Source: Salana multivorans (lineage in GTDB: Bacteria > Actinomycetota > Actinomycetes > Actinomycetales > Beutenbergiaceae). From it: a stretch of DNA of 64,000 nt. Below the pieces are notes generated by a model, which was not told where the DNA came from, did no database searches, and saw only the letters and a program-made list of their open reading frames with translations. The DNA lies in the NCBI RefSeq assembly GCF_003751805.1, contig NZ_RKHQ01000002.1:806001-870000 (forward strand). The letters are read 5' to 3'. A program made the translations under genes and the position numbers. Below are positions 53,229 to 63,581 of the stretch, piece after piece; the stretch's first letter is position 1, and each line of letters starts with the position of its first letter.

Positions 53229-53903
53229 TCAGGGGAGGAGCCCCTCGACCCAGTTGCGCAGGAGGCGGGCCCCCGCGTCACCGGACTTCTCGGGGTGGAA
53301 CTGCGTCGCGGCGAGCGGTCCGTTCTCGACCGCGGCGACGAACCGGCTGGAGCGTCCGGGAACGCCGTGCTCGGCCCAGGTGACCAGCGGGAGCCGCAGC
53401 GGCGACTCGCCCTGCGCGGCGAACGCGGCCGCGGGGTCGGTCTGCACGCCGTAGGAGTGCACGAAGTAGAACCGCTCGTCCTCGATCCCCCGGAACAGGC
53501 GCGAGTCCGGCGCGGCCTCGACGGTCGACCAGCCCATGTGCGGCACGATCGGCGCGTCGAGCAGCTCGACCACGCCCGGCCACTGCGCGAGGCCGTCGCT
53601 CTGCTCGCCGTGCTCGACCCCGGACACGAACATCACCTGCATGCCGACGCAGATCCCGAGGACCGGGCGGCCGCCGGCAAGCCGGCGCTCGATCATCCGC
53701 GGGCCGCCGACCGCGGCCAGCTGCTCCATGACGGCGGCGAACGCGCCGACCCCCGGCACGACGAGGCCGTCGGCCCGCGCGACGAGCTCGGGGTCCGCCG
53801 TCAGGGTGACGTCGGCGCCGGCGCGCTCCAGCGCGCGCACGGCCGAGTGCGTGTTGCCCGAGCCGTAGTCGAGAACGACGACGCCGGGGCGGGCGCGGCT
53901 CAC
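53229..53903 (-). CDS. hisH: Imidazole glycerol phosphate synthase glutaminase subunit
   Basis: 224 aa class I glutamine amidotransferase. Nucleophile Cys in GICVGMQVM, His in [10 protein letters not shown] with the following Glu. [12 protein letters not shown] at the N-terminus is the HisH signature. It supplies ammonia to HisF, which is not in this window. GTG 53903 overlaps the previous stop by 4 nt. Confidence 0.96.
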   Translation of the reverse strand: MSRARPGVVVLDYGSGNTHSAVRALERAGADVTLTADPELVARADGLVVPGVGAFAAVMEQLAAVGGPRMIERRLAGGRPVLGICVGMQVMFVSGVEHGEQSDGLAQWPGVVELLDAPIVPHMGWSTVEAAPDSRLFRGIEDERFYFVHSYGVQTDPAAAFAAQGESPLRLPLVTWAEHGVPGRSSRFVAAVENGPLAATQFHPEKSGDAGARLLRNWVEGLLP

Positions 53904-54676
53904 GCCTCCTCCTCGCCGCGACGGCGCCGACCGAAGAACGAGCGGCCGGGGCGCGGGGAGCCGGACGAGCCGAGGTCGGTCGAGCTGATGTAGCCGGCGA
54001 CCTCGGGCGCCTGGACCACCCCGATGAGGAGGCGCTCGGCCACCGCGTCGGCGCCGGCCAGCACGAGCCCCGGCGGGGGCTCCTGGACGATCTGGCCGCC
54101 GCGGTAGGCGCGGGCGCGGACCTGGCCGGTGATCTCGCCGTCGACGTCGTTGACGCGGGCCGCGAGCAGCACCGTCTCGGCGCGCGTCGCGACCGAGAGC
54201 GCGGCGCCCAGCGCCTCGGCCTCGACCGGGATGCCGCTGAGGGCCTCGGCCGGGCCGACGTCCGCCGCGTCCTGCTCGACGTAGCGCACGGCGATCGCTC
54301 CGCGGGTCGAGGGGACGACGGCGGCGTCGATCCCCGCGAGCGCCATGAGGCCGGCGAGCACCTTCGCCTGCTTGACGCGGGTGAGGACGACGGCGGTCGT
54401 CCGCACGACCGGCTCGGCGTCAGCGGCCGGGTCGGCCGGGTCGCCGTCCGCGGCGGCGGCCGCGCTCCCGGGTGCCGGGTCGACCGGGTCGGCGGTTGCG
54501 CTCCCGGGTGCCGGGTCGGGCGTACCGGTCGGTCGGGCGGCGTCGCCCCCGTCACCGTCGGTCTCGTCGGCGAACAGCGCGGAGAGGTCGTCCGGCACGA
54601 CGATGTCGTCCGGCCACCCCGGGAGCTCCGGCAGGTCGCCGGAGCCCGTGGGGTCGTCGGGGGGTGATGCTGTCAT
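53900..54676 (-). CDS. Hypothetical protein in the his cluster
   Basis: 258 aa. Residues ~30-90 are a low-complexity Asp/Pro/Ala region with PAPGSA repeats. Residues ~95-235 form a compact alpha/beta domain ([29 protein letters not shown], shown only as its two halves' ends TTAVVLTRV and IDAAVV). The C-terminus is basic (RRRRGEEEA). No family recognised. Position between hisB and hisH, with 4-nt overlap into hisH, suggests co-expression with histidine synthesis; no enzymatic role can be read from it. Confidence 0.75.
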   Translation of the reverse strand: MTASPPDDPTGSGDLPELPGWPDDIVVPDDLSALFADETDGDGGDAARPTGTPDPAPGSATADPVDPAPGSAAAAADGDPADPAADAEPVVRTTAVVLTRVKQAKVLAGLMALAGIDAAVVPSTRGAIAVRYVEQDAADVGPAEALSGIPVEAEALGAALSVATRAETVLLAARVNDVDGEITGQVRARAYRGGQIVQEPPPGLVLAGADAVAERLLIGVVQAPEVAGYISSTDLGSSGSPRPGRSFFGRRRRGEEEA

Positions 54677-54695
54677 GCGGGTCCTTGCCGGGTCG

Positions 54696-55043
54696 TCAGT
54701 CGCTGTCAGCGAGGGCGAGCAGCTCGCGGGCCACCGAGGCGATGCCGTCGTGGTCCCACTGCGCGGCGCGCTCCTGCGCGGCCAGCAGACCGGAGGTGTG
54801 CACGTCCTCGAAGTCGCCGTACGGGAAAGAGTAGGCGGCCTTCGTCTCCGGGTCCGCCCCGGGGTCGATCCCGAGGTGCCACCGGCCATAGGCAGCGTAG
54901 CCGTGCCGCTCGATGAAGGCATCAGCCGTCGCGGCGTCCGGGTTCACCGCGCGCCAGTCGTCACGGTCGCGGACGACGCGGCCCGCCTCGATGAGCCCGC
55001 GGGCGTGCTCGACGCCCGCCTCGTTCACTGTGATGTCGCTCAT
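54696..55043 (-). CDS. Small conserved-looking hypothetical protein
   Basis: 115 aa. Aromatic-rich core with FIERHGYAAYGRWHLGID and YSFPYGDFEDVHTSGLLAA, a pattern I have seen in uncharacterised actinobacterial proteins. No signal peptide or membrane helix. It is 69 nt after hisB and 19 nt before the next gene. Function unknown. Confidence 0.78.
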   Translation of the reverse strand: MSDITVNEAGVEHARGLIEAGRVVRDRDDWRAVNPDAATADAFIERHGYAAYGRWHLGIDPGADPETKAAYSFPYGDFEDVHTSGLLAAQERAAQWDHDGIASVARELLALADSD

Positions 55044-55112
55044 CCCGTCACCGTACGCCCGTCAGAGACGCCCCGCGGGGGCCGTGGCACGCGTCCCGCG
55101 CGCCGCCGGTCG

Positions 55113-55787
55113 CTACAGGGCGCCCTTGGTCGAGGGCACGCCGACGACGCGCTCGTCGGGCGCGACGGCGGCGCGCAGCGCGCGGGCGAGCGCCTTGAAC
55201 TGGGCCTCGACGATGTGGTGGGGGTCGCGGCCGGCCAGCACCCGCACGTGGAGGCAGATGCCGGCGTGCAGGGCGAGCGACTCCAGGACGTGCCGCGTGA
55301 GCGAGCCCGTGAAGTGACCGCCGATGAGGTGGTACTCCTGCCCCTCCGGCTCGCCGGAGTGGACGCAGTAGGGCCGGCCCGAGATGTCGACGACGGCCTG
55401 GGCGAGCGCCTCGTCGAGCGGCACGAGCGCGTCGCCGAAGCGCGCGATGCCCTGCTTGTCACCGAGCGCGAGCCGCAGCGCGTCGCCGAGCACGATCGCG
55501 GTGTCCTCGACGGTGTGGTGGACGTCGATGTGCGTGTCGCCGCTCGCGCGCACGCGCAGGTCGAACCGCGCGTGCGTCCCGAGCGCCGTGAGCATGTGGT
55601 CCCAGAACCCGACCGTCGTCTCGATGTCGCACTGACCGGTGCCGTCGAGATCGAGCTCGACGAGCACGGTCGACTCGCGCGTCACCCGCTCCACCCGCGC
55701 GACGCGGTGCGCGCGACCGTCGACGACGGCCTCCCGCGCGACTCCGGCCTCGATGGCCTCGACGGCCCGTCCGTCCTGCTCGCTCAT
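55113..55787 (-). CDS. hisB: Imidazoleglycerol-phosphate dehydratase
   Basis: 224 aa monofunctional HisB. Metal-binding His clusters [27 protein letters not shown] and the second-half pair [13 protein letters not shown] and [12 protein letters not shown] are intact. GFWDHM and HHxxE-type signatures identify the family. It lacks the phosphatase half of enterobacterial HisB. ATG 55787 overlaps the hisC stop (ATGA). Confidence 0.96.
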   Translation of the reverse strand: MSEQDGRAVEAIEAGVAREAVVDGRAHRVARVERVTRESTVLVELDLDGTGQCDIETTVGFWDHMLTALGTHARFDLRVRASGDTHIDVHHTVEDTAIVLGDALRLALGDKQGIARFGDALVPLDEALAQAVVDISGRPYCVHSGEPEGQEYHLIGGHFTGSLTRHVLESLALHAGICLHVRVLAGRDPHHIVEAQFKALARALRAAVAPDERVVGVPSTKGAL

Positions 55788-56959
55788 GCGCCCAGCACCT
55801 CCACCAGGGCCGCCTTGAAGGCGGCCGTCTCCTCGGGCGTCCCGACGGACACCCGTAGCCAGCCGTCCGGACCGCTCTGCCGGATGAGCACTCCCAGCTC
55901 CAGCAGCCGCGTCCACACGGCGTCCCTGTCCGCGAACCTACCGAACAGGACGAAGTTCGCGTCGCTCGGCACGGCGTCGAGGCCCTGCTCGGCGAACCAG
56001 TCGACGAGCGCGTCACGCTCCGCGCGGAGCCCCGCGACCTGGCCCATGAGCTCGTCGGTGTGCGCCAGCGCGGCCAGCGCGACGGCCTGCGTCACCGCGC
56101 TCAGGTGATAGGGCAGGCGCACGATCCGGAGGGCGTCGACGAGGGCCGGGGCCGCCGCGAGGTAGCCGAGCCGGGCGCCGGCCATCCCGAAGGCCTTCGA
56201 CATCGTGCGCGTGACCGCCAGGTGCGGGTTGTCGGCCAGGAGCGTGAGCGCGCTCGGCGTGCCCTCCCGCCGGAACTCGGCGTACGCCTCGTCGATGACG
56301 ACGACGGTGGACGTCGCCGGGAGGTCCGCGGCGTCGGTGGCACCGGCCGTCCCGTCGAGCGGGCCGGAGGTGCGCGCGACGTCGAGGATCCGCCGGACGG
56401 TCTCCAGCGGGAGCGCCGTTCCGGTCGGGTTGTTCGGGCTCGGCAGGAGGACGACGGAGGGGCGCACCCGCGCGATCAGCTCGCAGGCGTGGTCGGCGTC
56501 GAGCGTGAAGTCCTCCGCGCGCCGGCCGGCGACCCACGCCGTGCTCGTGTCGCGCGCGTACTCGGGGTACATCGAGTAGGTCGGCGCGAAGCTGAGCGCG
56601 GTGCGGCCGGGGCCGCCGAAGGCCTGGAGCAGGTGGAGCATCACCTCGTTGGAGCCGTTGGCCGCCCAGAGGTGGTCGGCGTCGAGGCCGGTGACGCCCG
56701 CCTCGCGCTCGAGGTAGACCGCGAGCGCCGAGCGCAGCGCCCGGAACTCGCGGTCGGGGTAGCGGTTGAGCCCCCGGGCCGCCTCGGTGACGGCGGCCGC
56801 GACCGAGGCGACGACGGCGTCGCTCGGCGGGTAGGGGTTCTCGTTGACGTTGAGCTGCACCGGGACGTCGAGCTGCGGGGCGCCGTAGGGCTCCTCGCCC
56901 ACGATCTCGGGACGCAGCGGCAGGCTCGCGGCGGGGACGGTCTCGGGCTGCGTGCTCAC
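55784..56959 (-). CDS. hisC: Histidinol-phosphate aminotransferase
   Basis: 391 aa fold-type I PLP enzyme. [11 protein letters not shown] at the N-terminus is typical of HisC. PSPNNPTG binds the cofactor, [10 protein letters not shown] has the pyridoxal Asp/Tyr, and [13 protein letters not shown] carries the Schiff-base Lys. It heads the hisC-hisB-hisH-hisA transcript; the 138-bp gap to the divergent recQ gene must hold its promoter, which I could not define. Confidence 0.95.
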   Translation of the reverse strand: MSTQPETVPAASLPLRPEIVGEEPYGAPQLDVPVQLNVNENPYPPSDAVVASVAAAVTEAARGLNRYPDREFRALRSALAVYLEREAGVTGLDADHLWAANGSNEVMLHLLQAFGGPGRTALSFAPTYSMYPEYARDTSTAWVAGRRAEDFTLDADHACELIARVRPSVVLLPSPNNPTGTALPLETVRRILDVARTSGPLDGTAGATDAADLPATSTVVVIDEAYAEFRREGTPSALTLLADNPHLAVTRTMSKAFGMAGARLGYLAAAPALVDALRIVRLPYHLSAVTQAVALAALAHTDELMGQVAGLRAERDALVDWFAEQGLDAVPSDANFVLFGRFADRDAVWTRLLELGVLIRQSGPDGWLRVSVGTPEETAAFKAALVEVLGA

Positions 56960-57097
56960 GGTCGGACAGTCTAGGCGGGGACGATCCCCGGGCCGCGCGC
57001 TGTCCGCAGGGCGTCACGACGGCGCCCGACGGGGCGTCGTCCACGGCCCGGGCGACATCGGCGCCGTCGTGTCGGAGGTGCCCCGTACGGTCGTGTC

Positions 57098-59512
57098 ATG
57101 ACGAGAACGACGACGAACGCTGCGGCCCCCGGCCCGACCGACTCCACCGGCGGCGCGCGTCCCGACGCGGGCGTGGGAGACGACGGACTGCGCGAGCGGG
57201 CCGAGGCCGCGCTCCGGGCGCTGGTCGGACGCGACGACGCCCGCCTGCGGGAGGACCAGTGGCGCGCGATCGAGGCACTCGTGGCCGGGCACCGGCGTGC
57301 GCTCGTCGTCCAGCGCACCGGATGGGGCAAGTCGGCCGTCTACTTCGTGGCGACCGCCCTGCTGCGCCGGGCGGGGGCCGGTCCCACCGTCATCGTCTCC
57401 CCGCTGCTCGCGCTCATGCGGGACCAGGTCGCCGCCGCGTCGCGCGCCGGCATCCGCGCCGTCACGATCAACTCCGCCAACGTGACCGAGTGGGACGGGA
57501 TCCACGACGCGATCGCCGCCGGCGAGGTCGACGTCCTGCTGTGCTCGCCCGAGCGGCTGAACAACCCGGCCTTCCGGACCGAGGTCCTCCCCCGGCTCGC
57601 CGCGGACGCCGGGCTGGTCGTGGTGGACGAGGCGCACTGCGTCTCCGACTGGGGGCACGACTTCCGTCCCGACTACCGGCGCATCCGCACGCTGCTCGCC
57701 CAGCTCCCGCAGGGGACGCCCGTGCTCGCGACGACGGCCACCGCCAACGAGCGCGTCAGCCACGACGTGGCGGAGCAGCTCGCGAGCGGGCTGGGCCCGG
57801 GCGCGACGGGCGAGGGGCCGGGTGGCCCAGGTGGCCCAGGTGGCCCGGTCGGCGGCACGGACGAGAACACGGCGGGCAGTCGGCGGGAGGCGGAGGTGCT
57901 GGTGCTGCGCGGCTCGCTCGACCGCGAGTCGCTGCGCCTGGGCGTCCTCCCGCGGGCCGACTCCGCCGTGCGCGTGGCGTGGCTGCGCTCCTACCTGGCG
58001 GCGACGCCCGGGTCGGGCATCGTGTACTGCCTCACGGTCGCGGCGGCCGAGGAGGTGGCGAGCCAGCTCCGGGCCGCCGGGCTCGAGGTCGCCGCCTACA
58101 CCGGCCGGACGGACCCGGCCGAGCGGGAGCAGCTCGAGGCCGACCTGCTGCACAACCGGGTCAAGGCGCTCGTGGCGACGTCGGCGCTCGGGATGGGCTT
58201 CGACAAGGGCGACCTCGCGTTCGTCGTGCACCTCGGGGCGCCCTCCTCCCCCATCGCGTACTACCAGCAGATCGGCCGCGCCGGCCGCGCGGTCGAGCGG
58301 GCCGACGTCATCCTCGCCCCGGGTCCCGAGGACCGGGCGATCTGGGAGTACTTCGGCTCCCTCGCCTTCCCGCCGGAGGACACCGTGCGCGGTGTGCTCG
58401 CCGCACTGGATGCCGCGCCGGACCAGGTGGCCTCGACGGCCCGGCTGGAGACGGAGACCGATCTGCGTCGCACGCGCCTGGAGATGGTGCTCTCGGTGCT
58501 CGACGTCGACGACGCGGTGGAGAAGGTTCGCGGAGGCTGGCGCGCGACCGGTCGGCCGTGGGTCTACGACGCCGACCGGTACGCGCGGGTGGCCGCGGCC
58601 CGCGTGGCCGAGCAGCGGGCGATGCTGGCCTACGAGGCGCTCGGCTCGCGGGGCGGCGGTGACCGGAGCTCACCGGAGACCGCCGGAGGCCACGGCACGA
58701 TCGAGGGGACGGGCACGAGCGGGAACGTGGCACCGGGCGGTGCCGCGCACTCGGGCGCGGACGCGTGCCGGCTAGCGTTCCTGCGCGCGCAGCTCGACGA
58801 CCCCGATCTGACGCCCGGCTGGCGGTGCGGGCGCTGCGACCTGTGCGCCGGTCCCTGGTTCCCGGCGCCGCCGACGGGCGAGGAGGTCGAGGAGACGCGG
58901 GTCGCGATGGCCAGGGCCGGGGTCGAGCTGACGCCGCGGCGGCAGTGGCCGACCGGGATGTCGACGCTGGGGCTGGACCTCGCGGGCCGGATCGACGCGG
59001 ACGAACGGGCCGAGACGGGGTGCGCGGTGGCCCGGCTCGACGGCCTCGGGCTCTCGGGGGCCGTGCGGGACGCCGTGGGACCAGCGGCCGGCGACGGTGA
59101 CGTCCCGGCCGGGCTCCGGCCGGCGGTACGGGCGGTCGTCGAGGGGCTCGTCGCGCAGGGGGTCCGGATCGACGGCGTGGTGTCGGTCGCCTCGACGACG
59201 CGACCGCGGCTGGTCGAGCACCTGGCCAGGGGCGCCGCCGGGATCCTCGGGGTGCCCGTCGTCGGGCAGGTGGTCCCGCGGGAGGAGCTGCCGCCCGGCC
59301 GGCACGACGTGAACTCGGCGCAGCGACTCGCCTCGGTGGCGCGCCGGTTGGAGCTGGGTCTTGCGGACGCCGCGCTGCACGGGCTGCCGGGGCGGACCGT
59401 CCTGCTCGTCGACGACTACACGGACTCGGGGTGGACGCTCGCCGTCGCCGCCCGGCTGCTGCGCCGTGCCGGGGCCGCCGGCGTCGTCCCGTTCGTCCTC
59501 GGGGTGCGGTGA
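57098..59512 (+). CDS. RecQ-family helicase with C-terminal phosphoribosyltransferase-like domain
   Basis: 804 aa. Motifs: QRTGWGKSAVYF (Walker A), DEAHCVSDWGHDFRPDY (motif II and aromatic loop), ATTATAN, and YYQQIGRAGR. A Zn-binding-like CGRCDLC follows the helicase core. A Gly/Pro-rich insert lies at about 240-260. The last ~200 residues end in GRTVLLVDDYTDSGWTLAVAARLLR, the PRPP-loop pattern of type I phosphoribosyltransferases (ComF-like). The standard HRDC domain is not apparent. It is transcribed against the his genes on both sides. Confidence 0.88.
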   Translation: MTRTTTNAAAPGPTDSTGGARPDAGVGDDGLRERAEAALRALVGRDDARLREDQWRAIEALVAGHRRALVVQRTGWGKSAVYFVATALLRRAGAGPTVIVSPLLALMRDQVAAASRAGIRAVTINSANVTEWDGIHDAIAAGEVDVLLCSPERLNNPAFRTEVLPRLAADAGLVVVDEAHCVSDWGHDFRPDYRRIRTLLAQLPQGTPVLATTATANERVSHDVAEQLASGLGPGATGEGPGGPGGPGGPVGGTDENTAGSRREAEVLVLRGSLDRESLRLGVLPRADSAVRVAWLRSYLAATPGSGIVYCLTVAAAEEVASQLRAAGLEVAAYTGRTDPAEREQLEADLLHNRVKALVATSALGMGFDKGDLAFVVHLGAPSSPIAYYQQIGRAGRAVERADVILAPGPEDRAIWEYFGSLAFPPEDTVRGVLAALDAAPDQVASTARLETETDLRRTRLEMVLSVLDVDDAVEKVRGGWRATGRPWVYDADRYARVAAARVAEQRAMLAYEALGSRGGGDRSSPETAGGHGTIEGTGTSGNVAPGGAAHSGADACRLAFLRAQLDDPDLTPGWRCGRCDLCAGPWFPAPPTGEEVEETRVAMARAGVELTPRRQWPTGMSTLGLDLAGRIDADERAETGCAVARLDGLGLSGAVRDAVGPAAGDGDVPAGLRPAVRAVVEGLVAQGVRIDGVVSVASTTRPRLVEHLARGAAGILGVPVVGQVVPREELPPGRHDVNSAQRLASVARRLELGLADAALHGLPGRTVLLVDDYTDSGWTLAVAARLLRRAGAAGVVPFVLGVR

Positions 59513-59583
59513 CGCTCGAGCGCGGCGCCGTCGGCAGCGCGTGACCGCCGGCGACGGTCGGGCGCCGCCGGCGGCGTCAGGCC

Positions 59584-59985
59584 TCAGCGGTCCTGGGCGT
59601 ACGGGACGTTCTGGACGCCCTCGGGGAGGTCGAGCGAGGACGGCGGCGTCGGCATGGGCGCCGGGGCCGCTGGCTGGGCCGGCGTGGGCTGGGCCGGCGT
59701 CGTCGGGTACTGGGGCGCCGCGGCCGTCCCCGTCGTGCCGACGCCGACGCTCGCCAGGAACGTCTGAGCGGGGATCGACCCGTCCTGGGCCGGGGTGAGG
59801 ATCCACACGACCAGGTACACCGCAAGGGGCAGCCCGGCGAAGATCATGAGCGCGACGACGATGAGCCGCACCAGGTTCGCCTCGATGCCGAGGGTGCGGG
59901 CGATGCCCGCGCACACGCCGCCGAGGACGGGCTTGGGGCCGCGGCGGAAGCCGGTGGAACGAATGGCGTTGAAGATGCTGTCCAT
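59584..59985 (-). CDS. PspC-domain membrane protein
   Basis: 133 aa. The PspC domain comprises KPVLGGVCAGIARTLGIE, followed by the transmembrane helix LIVVALMIFAGLPLAVYLVV. The cytosolic or external tail of ~60 residues is Pro/Ala/Thr-rich (PTTPAQPTPAQ). PspC proteins take part in envelope-stress responses. Short gene, ATG at 59985, monocistronic or grouped with the upstream ABM gene. Confidence 0.88.
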   Translation of the reverse strand: MDSIFNAIRSTGFRRGPKPVLGGVCAGIARTLGIEANLVRLIVVALMIFAGLPLAVYLVVWILTPAQDGSIPAQTFLASVGVGTTGTAAAPQYPTTPAQPTPAQPAAPAPMPTPPSSLDLPEGVQNVPYAQDR

Positions 59986-60152
59986 GGCTACGACGCTACG
60001 GCCAGCTCCGCCCCGCGGCCATCAGGTACTCCCCTGACTCGACCCTGATCTTCGGCCCCACACCGGATGATCCTGGTTCGCTGGGAGTCGGCGCCTGGAG
60101 CGTGCGCTGCCCACCGACCGCCCACCGTGGGCACCACGTCACCGGACGCGGC

Positions 60153-60428
60153 TCAGCGCGAGACGACGTACCGCCGCTCAATCCCCGTCGTGGCGCGACC
60201 CCACTCGCTCGCGGCGGCCCGGACGGTGTGCGCCTCGAACGCCTCGGCGTCGACGAACAGCTCCTCCACGAGCCAGACCAGCGGGTCGGCGGTCGCGCGG
60301 ACCTCGAAGCTCACGCAACCCGGCTCGGCGCGGGTCAGCTCGAGGTGGTGAGGCAGCCCGTCCCGCACGGCAGCCGCCTCGACCTCGTCCCGGCACACGA
60401 GGCGGCCGCTCAGGAGCACGGCGGGCAC
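60153..60428 (-). CDS. ABM-type (antibiotic biosynthesis monooxygenase-like) small protein
   Basis: 91 aa. A single ferredoxin-like fold with LTRAEPGCVSFEVRATADP and WLVEELFVDAEAFEAHT, characteristic of ABM/YgiN-like dimeric alpha-beta-barrel proteins. These include cofactor-free monooxygenases and quinol oxygenases; the activity here is unknown. GTG 60428 starts 4 nt after the hisD stop, so it is probably co-transcribed with hisD. Confidence 0.82.
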   Translation of the reverse strand: MPAVLLSGRLVCRDEVEAAAVRDGLPHHLELTRAEPGCVSFEVRATADPLVWLVEELFVDAEAFEAHTVRAAASEWGRATTGIERRYVVSR

Positions 60429-60432
60429 GTGG

Positions 60433-61770
60433 TCAGGCCTCCCGGGGCAGGCGCGCCTGGGCCGCCTCGCCGTGGGCCGGCAGGTCCTCGGCGGCCGACA
60501 GCGCGACCAGCGGCGCGGTGACCTCGGCCAGCGCGTCGCGCGTGTACTCGATGACCTGGACCGACTTCATGAAGCTCATGACGCCGAGACCCGAGGAGAA
60601 GTGCGCGCACCCACCCGTCGGCAGGACGTGGTTCGACCCCGCGACGTAGTCGCCGAGCGACACCGGCGAGTAGGGGCCGACGAAGATCGCCCCGGCCGAG
60701 CGCACGCGCTCGGCGAGCGCCGCGGCATCGGCCGTCTGGATCTCCAGGTGCTCAGCCGCGTAGGCGTCGACGACGGCCAGGCCCTGCTCGACGTCGTCCA
60801 CGAGCACGATCGCCGACTGCGGACCGCCGAGGGCGGCGCGCACCCGGTCGGAGTGCTTCGTCGCGGCCACGCGCTCGACGAGCCGCTCCTCCACCGCGGC
60901 CGCGAGCGCCTCGGAGTTGGTCACCAGCACGGACGCCGCGTTCGGGTCGTGCTCGGCCTGGGACACGAGGTCGGCGGCGACGTGGTCCGCGTCGGCGGTG
61001 GCGTCGGCGAGGATCGCGATCTCCGTGGGACCGGCCTCCGCGTCGATGCCGACGACCCCCCGGACGGCGCGCTTGGCCGCGGCGACGTAGACGTTGCCCG
61101 GGCCGGTGATGACGTCGACCGGTGCGCACAGCTCGCCGGCACCGTCCGCCGCGTCCTCACCGGCGACGCCGTACGCGAACATGGCGATCGCCTGGGCACC
61201 GCCGACCGCGTAGACCTCGTCCACGCCGAGCAGCGCGCACGCGGCCAGCACGGTCGGGTCGGGCAGGCCGTCGTTGTCCTTCTGCGGCGGGCTCGCGACG
61301 GCGAGGCCCTCGACGCCCGCGACCTGGGCCGCGACGACGTTCATGACGACGCTCGACGGGTACAGCGCGAGCCCGCCCGGGGCGTACAGCCCGACGCGGC
61401 GCACCGGCACCCAGCGCTGACGCACCTGCGCCCCCGGACCGAGGTCGACCGAGCGCTCCTGCGGGAGCTGCGCCGTGTGTCCGGCGCGCACGCGGGTGAT
61501 CGCCAGCTCCAGCGCCGCGCGCAGCTCCGGGTCGAGGGACGCGAGCGCGTCGGCCAGCGCCTCGGGCGGCACGCGCAGGTGCTCGGGGCGGACGCCGTCG
61601 AACCGCTCGGCGAGGTCGCGCAGCTCCGCGGCACCGCGCTCGCGGACGGCGGCGATGATCGGCTCGACGGCGCCGGTGGCCGTCTCGACGTCCAGCTCCG
61701 CGCGCGGGACGGCCCGGCGCAGCTGCGCCGAGGTGAGCGTGCGGCCGCGAAGATCGATTCGGGAGATCAC
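60433..61770 (-). CDS. hisD: Histidinol dehydrogenase
   Basis: 445 aa, last two steps of histidine synthesis. The family signature region [15 protein letters not shown] is followed by [27 protein letters not shown] and NHVLPTGG are also conserved. Residues for Zn binding (Gln/His in SQAEHD and later Asp/His) are intact. GTG 61770 start. It is separated from hisC by 3.5 kb containing ABM, pspC and the opposing recQ genes. Confidence 0.96.
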   Translation of the reverse strand: MISRIDLRGRTLTSAQLRRAVPRAELDVETATGAVEPIIAAVRERGAAELRDLAERFDGVRPEHLRVPPEALADALASLDPELRAALELAITRVRAGHTAQLPQERSVDLGPGAQVRQRWVPVRRVGLYAPGGLALYPSSVVMNVVAAQVAGVEGLAVASPPQKDNDGLPDPTVLAACALLGVDEVYAVGGAQAIAMFAYGVAGEDAADGAGELCAPVDVITGPGNVYVAAAKRAVRGVVGIDAEAGPTEIAILADATADADHVAADLVSQAEHDPNAASVLVTNSEALAAAVEERLVERVAATKHSDRVRAALGGPQSAIVLVDDVEQGLAVVDAYAAEHLEIQTADAAALAERVRSAGAIFVGPYSPVSLGDYVAGSNHVLPTGGCAHFSSGLGVMSFMKSVQVIEYTRDALAEVTAPLVALSAAEDLPAHGEAAQARLPREA

Positions 61771-61881
61771 GGATCAGCAGTCTAGCGGCGGGGCCGCGCG
61801 CGGATCGGGTCGTCTCAGCCCCGCCCGGGGCCGTCCCGCGGCTTCGTCGGGCCGAGCCGGCCGGACCGCCAGAATGGAGCG

Positions 61882-62835
61882 ATGAGAATCGTGGTCGCGG
61901 GCGGCTCGGGCGCGCTCGGCCGGGCGCTGTGCGGGGACCTCGCGGCGCGCGGTCACGACGTCGTCGTCCTCACCCGGAGCCCGTCGCGGGACCTGCCGCA
62001 CCGGCAGGTGGTCTGGGACGGGCGCACGGTCGGCCCCTGGGCCGCGGAGCTCGAGGCCGAGCCCGCGGCCGGCGGCGACCCGGCGTCGGACGTCGCGGTC
62101 GTCAACCTCGCCGGGCGCCTCGTCGACGCCCGGCCGACCGCACGGAACATCGCCGACCTGCGCGGCTCGCGCGTCGACGCCACCCGCGCCCTCGTCGCGG
62201 CGAGCACCGGGGCCGGACGGCCGGTCGCCCGGTGGCTGCAGGCCAGCACGACCGCCATCTGGTCGGACGCCGGCGAGCGCCGGCTCGACGAGCGCTCACC
62301 CCTGCCGGAGCCCGGGCTGGCGCAGATGACCGGGGTCGCGCGCCCCTGGGAGGCGAGCGTCGAGGGCGCCGCGACCCAGCACCTGGTCGTCCTGCGCACG
62401 TCGATCGTCCTCGCCCCCGGGACACCCGCGCTCGACCGGCTCCTGCTCCTGAGCCGGCTCGGGCTCGGCGGCCCGGTCGGGTCGGGCCGGCAGTGGTTCT
62501 CCTGGATCCACCTGGACGACTGGCTCGCCGTCGCACGCTCGGCGCTCGGCCTCGGCCCGGTCGAGCTGCCGGACGGCGTCGTCGTCGCGGCGGCCCCGCA
62601 CCCGGTGCGCAATGCCGAGCTCATGGCCGGCCTGCGTCGCGTCGTCGGTCGCCGGGTCGGCCTCCCGACGCCGTCGTGGCTGCTGCGGCTCGGCGCGCTC
62701 GCGCTGCGCACGGACCCCGAGCTCGCCCTGACGGGCCGCAGCTGCACGTCGGCGGTGCTGGCGGCGGCGGGATTCCGATTCCGGTTCGACCACCTCGACG
62801 AGGCCCTCGCGGACGTCGTCGGCCCGGCCGCCTGA
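61882..62835 (+). CDS. NAD-dependent epimerase (SDR39U1/YfcH-like, DUF1731 tail)
   Basis: 317 aa extended SDR. GGSGALGRALCGDL is the dinucleotide loop, VNLAGRLVDARPT the family-specific substrate region. QASTTAIWSD lies at the catalytic Ser position, but the usual YxxxK is replaced, as is common in this group. The C-terminal PSWLLRLGALALRTDPEL with SAVLAAAGFRFRF matches the DUF1731 extension. Substrate unknown. Good start with ATG 61882, divergent from hisD. Confidence 0.86.
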   Translation: MRIVVAGGSGALGRALCGDLAARGHDVVVLTRSPSRDLPHRQVVWDGRTVGPWAAELEAEPAAGGDPASDVAVVNLAGRLVDARPTARNIADLRGSRVDATRALVAASTGAGRPVARWLQASTTAIWSDAGERRLDERSPLPEPGLAQMTGVARPWEASVEGAATQHLVVLRTSIVLAPGTPALDRLLLLSRLGLGGPVGSGRQWFSWIHLDDWLAVARSALGLGPVELPDGVVVAAAPHPVRNAELMAGLRRVVGRRVGLPTPSWLLRLGALALRTDPELALTGRSCTSAVLAAAGFRFRFDHLDEALADVVGPAA

Positions 62836-62891
62836 GACACCGACCGCGCGCCGGAGGGGACGCGCCCCACCCCGCGTCGACGGACCCCGGC

Positions 62892-63512
62892 TCAGCCGAG
62901 CGGACGCAGCGACGCGAGCCACGCGTCGACCGCCCGCTGCCCGGACAGCCGCAGCCAGTGCGGGTCCGCCGCCCGCAGGGCCATCAGCTCCCGCTGGGCC
63001 GGGTGCTGCCGCCAGGCGAACAGCATGACGTTGTCGTCGGTGCTCCGGCTCAGCCACGTCGCCGGCCGCTCGCGGTTGCCGTGCCACAGCTCCTCGCGCG
63101 TGACCCCGCGCCGCAGCGTGCGAGCGACCACCCGCGCCATCGTCCGGACGCGCGAGTGGTCGAGCCAGACGACGAGGTCGGCTCCCCCGGGCGTCCCCGG
63201 ATCGAGCAGCCCACCGAGCCGCGTGCTCCAGTTGCCGTCGGCCACCCAGCCCTCCGGGTGCGCGGCGGCGAACTCGGTCACCAGCCGTCGGGCGTCCGCC
63301 AGGTCGCGGAAGGTCCACTCCCGGTCCCAGAACGTCGCGTCGAGCTCGAGGTGGGCCACCCCGAGGCGGCGCGCCGCCTCGCGCGCGAGGGTCGTCTTGC
63401 CCGAGCCCGAGGCCCCGACGATCCGGATCCTCCGCGGCCGGTCGGGTGAGCCGCGACGCGCGTCACCCGCGTCGCCCGTCCCGTCGTCGACGCCCTCGTC
63501 CGTCCCAGCCAC
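62892..63512 (-). CDS. P-loop NTPase, adenylate kinase/shikimate kinase-like
   Basis: About 206 aa from GTG 63512. RIRIVGASGSGKTTLAREAA is Walker A. HLELDATFWDREW and GWVADGNWS follow, a layout seen in FlaR-like or topology-modulating P-loop proteins of unknown substrate. DHSRVRTMARVVARTLRR is the arginine-rich lid region. The start is uncertain: the frame continues to 63848 and the ribosome binding site is weak. Confidence 0.78.
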   Translation of the reverse strand: MAGTDEGVDDGTGDAGDARRGSPDRPRRIRIVGASGSGKTTLAREAARRLGVAHLELDATFWDREWTFRDLADARRLVTEFAAAHPEGWVADGNWSTRLGGLLDPGTPGGADLVVWLDHSRVRTMARVVARTLRRGVTREELWHGNRERPATWLSRSTDDNVMLFAWRQHPAQRELMALRAADPHWLRLSGQRAVDAWLASLRPLG

Positions 63513-63581
63513 GCGTGCGAGCGTAGACGAGGAGGAGGCCTCGTCGCCGGGGCAACGCCCGGGGACTGGGAGAATGACCCC

